Below, one piece after another: positions 22,433 to 26,108 of a DNA stretch of 26,108 nucleotides. Position numbers and translations under genes: made by a program. Under the pieces are notes generated by a model that was not told the DNA's origin, ran no database searches, and saw nothing but the letters and a program-made list of their open reading frames with translations. The stretch's first letter is position 1. Every line of letters begins with the position of its first letter. Source of the stretch: Holophaga sp. (GTDB taxonomy: Bacteria; Acidobacteriota; Holophagae; Holophagales; Holophagaceae); the NCBI GenBank assembly GCA_031292735.1, contig JARLGP010000115.1:1-26108 (forward strand), written 5' to 3'.

Positions 22433-22460
22433 AATTCCGACCTCTTGGATCAACTTTAGC

Positions 22461-22500
22461 GCCTTCCCGCCTTCCTGCCTAGTGCAGGTCGCGGGAAGGC
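22461..22500 (-). terminator. Hairpin between add and nrnA
   Basis: GCCTTCCCGC (22461-22470) pairs perfectly with GCGGGAAGGC (22491-22500). Inside the 20-nt loop CCTGC and GCAGG form a second stem. There is no T-run on either strand, so it is more likely an attenuator, processing site or weak terminator than a standard intrinsic one. It ends 28 bp before the nrnA start. Confidence 0.4.
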
Positions 22501-22515
22501 CGGGGGGGCAAACGG

Positions 22516-23583
22516 TTACAGCTGCTCTTTTTTGCTGTCCAGGCTGCCGGGGGTGAAGGCCTTGAGCTCGTTCACCACCTCGGACAGCATGGCCCGCTTG
22601 ATGGCGTAGGGCAGGAAGGCGCTCTTGAAGCCCATGATGATGAGCTCCTTGATCTCCTCGAGGGTGAAGCCGAGCACGTCGTGCAGCACCTTGTACTCTT
22701 CGCTGACGGTGGTCCGGGTCACCATCCGGTTGTCGGTGTTCACCGTCACCCGCAGTCCCAGGTCGTAGAACAGCCGGATGGGATGGTCTTCCATCTTGGC
22801 CACGGCCTTGGTCTGGACATTGGAGGAGGGGCAGCATTCCAGGGGGATGCGGTGGTCGTTCACGTAGTTGAGCAGGTCGCCGTCCTCGATCAGGCGCACC
22901 CCGTGGCCGATCCGGTGGGCGCCGCACAGGTGGATGGCCTGGTGGATGCTCTCGGGTCCGTACGCCTCGCCGGCGTGCAGGGTGCAGTTGATGTTGTTGG
23001 CCAGCACCCTGCTGAACGCTTCCCGGTGCTTCTTGGCAGGGAAATCCTCCTCGGCCCCGGCCAGGTCGAAGCCCACCACGCCCTTGTTCTTGAAGGCGAC
23101 GGTGAGGTCGGCGAGCCGGTTGGAGAGGTCCGGGCCGATGTGGCGCATGCCGCACAGGATGACCCCGGTCTTGATGGGATAGATCTTTTCCGCGGCGGCC
23201 AGCCCCTCCAGCACCGCCTGGACGATGCTGTGCAGGGTGAGCCCCTTCTGCTGGTGCAGGATGGGGCTGTAGCGCACTTCCAGGTAGCGCACGTTCTCCC
23301 GGGCCTCGTCCTCGGCCAGTTCGAACGCGGTGCGCACCAGCGCCTCGTAGGTCTGCATCACCGCCAGGGACACGTCGAAGGCCTTGAGATACTCCACCAG
23401 GGAGGCACAATCCGGGCCGATTTCCACATACGGAGCCAGCCCTTCCACGGTGTCCGCGGGAAGGACCACGCCCTGTTCCCGGGCCAGGTCGAGGATGGTG
23501 CTGATCCGCAAACTGCCGTCCAGGTGGACATGCAGGTCGGTCTTGGGGAGCCGTTGGATGTCTTCGAGGGAAAGTTTTTGCAT
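22516..23583 (-). CDS. add: Adenosine deaminase family protein
   Basis: 355 residues from the ATG at 23583; an ATG at 23598 is also in frame. Adenosine deaminase converts adenosine to inosine in purine salvage. Zinc and catalytic residues are visible: H18 and H20 (TDLHVHLDGS), H203 and E206 (LHAGEAYGP), H227 (RIGHG) and D284. The last motif reads NTDNR instead of NTDDP, so the second Asp is Asn285, a variant I believe occurs in other bacterial members. FDLAGAE is also typical. TAGAAT ends 5 nt before the ATG at 23583 and no ribosome site is seen, supporting this start. It begins 19 bp after the fur stop. Related adenine or other deaminases cannot be fully excluded. Confidence 0.9.
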   Translation of the reverse strand: MQKLSLEDIQRLPKTDLHVHLDGSLRISTILDLAREQGVVLPADTVEGLAPYVEIGPDCASLVEYLKAFDVSLAVMQTYEALVRTAFELAEDEARENVRYLEVRYSPILHQQKGLTLHSIVQAVLEGLAAAEKIYPIKTGVILCGMRHIGPDLSNRLADLTVAFKNKGVVGFDLAGAEEDFPAKKHREAFSRVLANNINCTLHAGEAYGPESIHQAIHLCGAHRIGHGVRLIEDGDLLNYVNDHRIPLECCPSSNVQTKAVAKMEDHPIRLFYDLGLRVTVNTDNRMVTRTTVSEEYKVLHDVLGFTLEEIKELIIMGFKSAFLPYAIKRAMLSEVVNELKAFTPGSLDSKKEQL

Positions 23584-23588
23584 CCCCG

Positions 23589-23594
23589 ATTCTA
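23589..23594 (-). promoter_or_regulatory. Candidate -10 element (TAGAAT) before add
   Basis: TAGAAT on the minus strand ends 5 nt before the add ATG at 23583. A message starting there would be leaderless. It would let add be made independently of fur upstream. Confidence 0.4.
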
Positions 23595-23602
23595 GCATCG
23601 GT

Positions 23603-24112
23603 CTAGGTATGGATCTGGGCCACCCGATGTTGAATAACTGAATCATCAGCCTTGCCCACGCAGTTGGAGCAGAGCCCGAAGATCTGCAGGCTGTGGTGCA
23701 GGGGCTGGAACTGCCATTCGCGGCAGATGTCGTCCTGCAGCTGTTCCAGGTCGGGCCGGAAGAATTCCATGACTTTGTTGCAGTTGAGGCAGATCAGGTG
23801 GTCGTGGTGCTCGTTCTCGTGGGCGGCCTCGTAGTTGGCGTGGCTGGAACCCAGGCTGCTCTTGCGCACCAGGCCGCACTGCACAAGGAGGTCGAGGGTC
23901 CGGTATACCGTGGCCCGGCTGATATCCCGGCCCTGCTGTTTTAATTCGGCATGCAAGGCTTCCGCGTCGAAATGACTGCTCTTGAGGAAAATGGCGGCGA
24001 GAATCTCCATCCGCTCGCCCGTCAGCTTCAGCTTCTTGCTTCGCAGATAAGCCTCAAAGCGGTGGGCTTCCACGGAAGGCGCCTTGGCCGGGGTGGCTGG
24101 GATGGGACACAT
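23603..24112 (-). CDS. Fur-family transcriptional regulator
   Basis: 169 residues. Fur-family proteins are metal-dependent DNA-binding repressors (Fur for iron, Zur for zinc, PerR for peroxide). The winged helix is at about 20-85, including LTGERMEILAAIF and DISRATVYRTLDLLVQCGLV. The dimer/metal part has YEAAHENEHHDHLICLNCNKVMEF with H102, H103, H105 and C108-C111, and a second CxxC at C148-C151 (LCSNCVG) for the structural zinc. The four cysteines are typical of PerR, Zur and many Fur proteins; the metal specificity cannot be assigned. The N-terminal 18 residues are longer than usual. The ATG has GGGAG 5 nt upstream. It is divergent from the tautomerase-domain gene. Confidence 0.93.
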   Translation of the reverse strand: MCPIPATPAKAPSVEAHRFEAYLRSKKLKLTGERMEILAAIFLKSSHFDAEALHAELKQQGRDISRATVYRTLDLLVQCGLVRKSSLGSSHANYEAAHENEHHDHLICLNCNKVMEFFRPDLEQLQDDICREWQFQPLHHSLQIFGLCSNCVGKADDSVIQHRVAQIHT

Positions 24113-24212
24113 GCGAACTCCCTAGGGAAAAGGTAACTGAGAGGCTCAAAAAGAGTTTCCCTCTCTCATAAGACAGATTAGATTGAATTACCCCCTTGTT
24201 AAAGGAGTGTCT
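24113..24212. promoter_or_regulatory. Divergent regulatory region, fur and tautomerase-domain gene
   Basis: This 100-bp AT-rich gap serves both starts. TGAGAG (24138-24143) and CTCTCA (24163-24168) form an inverted repeat with a 19-bp centre. On the minus strand TTAACA-16-TAATCT is a possible fur promoter. Each gene has a Shine-Dalgarno here (GGGAG for fur, AAAGGAG for the other). No classical Fur, Zur or PerR box is obvious. Confidence 0.4.
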
Positions 24213-24779
24213 ATGCCGTCAGTTCACATTAAATCGCCCCGGCTGTCCACGGACCAGAAAAAGCGAATCGGGGATCGAGTGATCTCGGCCTTGCATAATG
24301 CAGGTTTCGCTCCTGGTTCGGTGGTGGTTTTTTTTGAACGGGAAGAGGCCGATATTCTTCTGGACGGCGGATTGCTGTTCGAGGCGGATGCCAGGCCGGT
24401 GGACGCGCCACCTCCGGAGCCCCCGCCGCCGCCCGTGGTTGCCCTGCCCGTCGTGGCGGAGGAGCCGGTGGCCGATTTCAAGAGCAAGCTGCGCCGCACC
24501 AAGGGCGAACTGCTGGAACTGAAGACCCAGCTGGTGAAGACCCTCCAGCTCCAGGGCGCCCTCTCCAGTTTCCAGGCCCAGGAGGAACTGGGCCTGAAGA
24601 CCTGCGACTGGGCCCCCGCTACCCTCCGCCGGTTCTTTTCCGAGCTGGAGGAGGAAGGGGTGGTCATCAAGCAGGGCCAGAAGCGGGGCACCCGCTACGT
24701 ATGGAAAGGCACCACCCACCAGTCCCGCACCACCTCTCCGCAGGCGAAGCTGGTGAAGCGGGTGGAGGAGGAGTCGTAG
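24213..24779 (+). CDS. Tautomerase-like domain joined to winged-helix-like domain
   Basis: 188 residues from the ATG at 24213, with AAAGGAG 5 nt upstream. Residues 1-60 resemble the 4-oxalocrotonate tautomerase fold: MP start (Pro exposed after Met removal), VHIKSPRLSTDQKKRIGDRV, ALHNAGFAPGSVVVFFE and a GG turn at 52-53. The position equivalent to catalytic Arg39 is not Arg (SVVVF), and Arg11 is at best shifted (R10). A Pro-rich linker (about 64-85) follows. Residues about 87-166 look like a coiled helix then a winged helix: FKSKLRRTKGELLELKTQLV, GALSSFQAQEELGLKTCDWA, LRRFFSELEEEGVVIKQGQK, RYVWKG. A DNA- or protein-binding role is plausible. I know of no described protein with this architecture. 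Domain calls are by eye. Confidence 0.65.
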   Translation: MPSVHIKSPRLSTDQKKRIGDRVISALHNAGFAPGSVVVFFEREEADILLDGGLLFEADARPVDAPPPEPPPPPVVALPVVAEEPVADFKSKLRRTKGELLELKTQLVKTLQLQGALSSFQAQEELGLKTCDWAPATLRRFFSELEEEGVVIKQGQKRGTRYVWKGTTHQSRTTSPQAKLVKRVEEES

Positions 24780-24788
24780 TCCGTCCTG

Positions 24789-26000
24789 TTACGCCAGGTG
24801 GGCGTGCTGCTTGATCTTGTCCTTGCCGCCGAACCAGTGGTCCCAGTACACCACCACCGGTGAGGCGATGAAGATGGAACTGTAGGTGCCGGTGATCACC
24901 CCGACGAAGATGGGGAAGCTCAGGTCGCGCAGGGCCTGGCCGCCCCAGACCAGGAGGCAGAAGGCCACGAACAGCACGGACAGGCTGGTGAGGATGGTTC
25001 GGCTCAGGGTCTGGTTGATGGAATCGTTCACCAGCTTGGTGATGTCCACCCGCCGGTACTCGGGCTTGTGGCTGTTCTCGCGGATCCGGTCGAACACCAC
25101 GATGGTGTCGGCCATGGAGTAGCCCATGAGGATCAGGAAGCTGGCCACCACCGGCACCGAGAATTCGAAGCCGAAGAAGCAGAACAGGCCCAGGGCCATG
25201 AGGATGTCGTGGACGAGCGCCACGATGCCGCCCACCGAGAAGCTCAGGGTGAAGCGGAACAGCACGTAGACCAGGATGGCGCCCATGGCCCAGAACACCG
25301 CCTGGAGGGTCTTCCAGGTCCACTCCCCGGAAATGGACGGGGAGAAGCTTTCGTTCTTGAGGATGGACAGGGTGCCCAGCCGGTAGTCCTTCACCAGGCT
25401 GGCCCGCAGCTGGGGCGGCAGATCCTGGGGCAGCTGGCCGTAGTCGCTCATGGGGCTGAACTGCTCGCGGGCCTTGGTGACCTTGGTGACCCAGGGCTCG
25501 TAGCCCATGCGCAGGGCGGTCTCGTCGCCGGGCAGCCCCATGGGATTGGTCTTGACCCAGCTGTCCAGGATCACGCCCGCGCTTTCGGTGTTCAGATCCA
25601 GCCGGTGGTCGCTGGCGGCCGCGGCGTCCATGTGCTTGAGGGCGTCGGTGATCTGCTTGATCTGGGCGCTGGAGTCCTTTTCGTCCTGGCCCTTGCGGGC
25701 CTTCACCTTGATGGAGAACATGCTGGTGCCGGGCTTGTCGGTGTAGGCCACCACCCCGGCGTCGCGGACGCCGCCGTTGTAGAGGGCCGTGCGCAGGTCG
25801 TCCTGGTGCACGTCGCCCTTGAAGGCCACCATCATGTCGATGCCGCCGGTGAACTGCATGCCCAGCTTCACGTGGCTGTTGGCCCCCTTCCAGGGGTGGA
25901 TCCACAGGAAGCACAGGATGATGAGGCCCCAGGACACGGCCAGGGCGACGCCCTTGTACTTCATGAAATCGATGTGCGGCAGGTGCTCGAATACTTTCAT
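24789..26000 (-). CDS. secF: Protein translocase subunit SecF
   Basis: 403 residues, about 80-100 more than usual. SecF, with SecD, uses the proton gradient to pull exported proteins across the membrane. Helix one is at about 18-34; the periplasmic domain runs to about 237 and is enlarged (about 180 residues before helix two). Helices two to six follow, with the conserved ALVHDILMALGLF, SVPVVASFLILMGYSMADTIVVFDRIREN, NQTLSRTILTSLSVLF and GVITGTYSSIFIASPVV. The normal DFTGG motif after helix one reads QFTGG (Q49). The C-terminal tail ends HAHLA. It starts 13 bp after the secD stop, so the two are co-transcribed. Confidence 0.96.
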   Translation of the reverse strand: MKVFEHLPHIDFMKYKGVALAVSWGLIILCFLWIHPWKGANSHVKLGMQFTGGIDMMVAFKGDVHQDDLRTALYNGGVRDAGVVAYTDKPGTSMFSIKVKARKGQDEKDSSAQIKQITDALKHMDAAAASDHRLDLNTESAGVILDSWVKTNPMGLPGDETALRMGYEPWVTKVTKAREQFSPMSDYGQLPQDLPPQLRASLVKDYRLGTLSILKNESFSPSISGEWTWKTLQAVFWAMGAILVYVLFRFTLSFSVGGIVALVHDILMALGLFCFFGFEFSVPVVASFLILMGYSMADTIVVFDRIRENSHKPEYRRVDITKLVNDSINQTLSRTILTSLSVLFVAFCLLVWGGQALRDLSFPIFVGVITGTYSSIFIASPVVVYWDHWFGGKDKIKQHAHLA

Positions 26001-26013
26001 CGGATCATCCCTT

Positions 26014-26108
26014 TTAGATGGAGAGGGTCTTGATGCCGGGATGGCGTTCCAGGATCCAGTCGTAGATGAACCGGCTGATGTAGATGCTGGTGAACAGGGA
26101 GGCGCAGA
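26014..26108 (-). CDS. secD: Protein translocase subunit SecD, C-terminal end (partial)
   Basis: Only the last 31 codons are in the window; the gene continues past base 26108. The readable part is ASLFTSIYISRFIYDWILER, followed by HPGIKTLSI and TAA at 26014-26016. The first part matches the end of the last SecD helix, TSLFTSIFVSR-like, and the position just before secF confirms the call. Confidence 0.9.
   Translation of the reverse strand, partial: CASLFTSIYISRFIYDWILERHPGIKTLSI

Noticed and set aside
21380..23410. A single 676-codon frame suggesting an add-nrnA fusion
   Set aside because: The upper part is a wrong-frame reading of add; the true add frame is different and ends at 22516. The NrnA-like protein starts at 22432 or 22426.

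Overview
The window is GC-rich bacterial chromosome (clearly above 60% G+C), densely packed with genes on both strands. It carries mostly housekeeping genes: gatC, tsaD, yraN, uvrC, scpA, lipA, pcm, queE, add, nrnA, ribA, a fur-family regulator, secF and the end of secD. Gene content and style resemble a Gram-negative-type bacterium; a member of the Acidobacteriota (Holophagae/Geothrix-like) is my best guess. That is inference from general resemblance, because no rRNA or other decisive marker is present.

Layout. (a) 1-509: an AT-rich perfect 142-bp palindrome starting at base 1, a stretch with no convincing gene, and the 3' remnant of a sensor histidine kinase. (b) 510-3482 (-): a 990-residue protein with two receiver-like domains and a PEP-synthase-type ATP-binding domain. 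A membrane zinc-ribbon protein follows on the other strand. (c) 4230-5945 (-): yraN-tsaD-gatC. (d) 6018-7283: an accessory AAA+/DUF4143 ATPase behind a duplicated 32-bp promoter unit, followed by uvrC. The uvrC stop codon lies in the loop of a 22-bp-stem hairpin and is followed by three 34-bp tandem repeats. (e) 9264-10897 (-): scpA, a membrane protein and a Sel1 protein, divergent from lipA and a 2-hydroxyacid dehydrogenase. (f) 12782-15592 (-): a FolM/PTR1-like reductase, queE, pcm and a Phd/ParE toxin-antitoxin pair. (g) 15608-20069 (+): a tight four-gene cluster led by a PDZ/multi-TM/SpoIIE phosphatase. (h) 20193-20654 (+): an orphan gene with its own promoter. (i) 20651-24112 (-): fur, add, nrnA, ribA. 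(j) 24213-24779 (+): a protein joining a tautomerase-like domain to a winged-helix-like domain, divergent from fur. (k) 24789-26108 (-): secF and the end of secD.

Two signals cut across the genes. First, several genes that appear to begin transcription units have a TANNNT-type -10 hexamer only 5-9 nt before the start codon and no Shine-Dalgarno, whereas many genes inside operons have a Shine-Dalgarno. This suggests leaderless transcription. Second, the accessory genes (ATPase, toxin-antitoxin) sit behind small repeat or palindrome operators. The least familiar items are the tautomerase-winged-helix protein, the receiver/ATP-grasp protein, the signalling cluster at 15.6-20.1 kb and the terminal palindrome.
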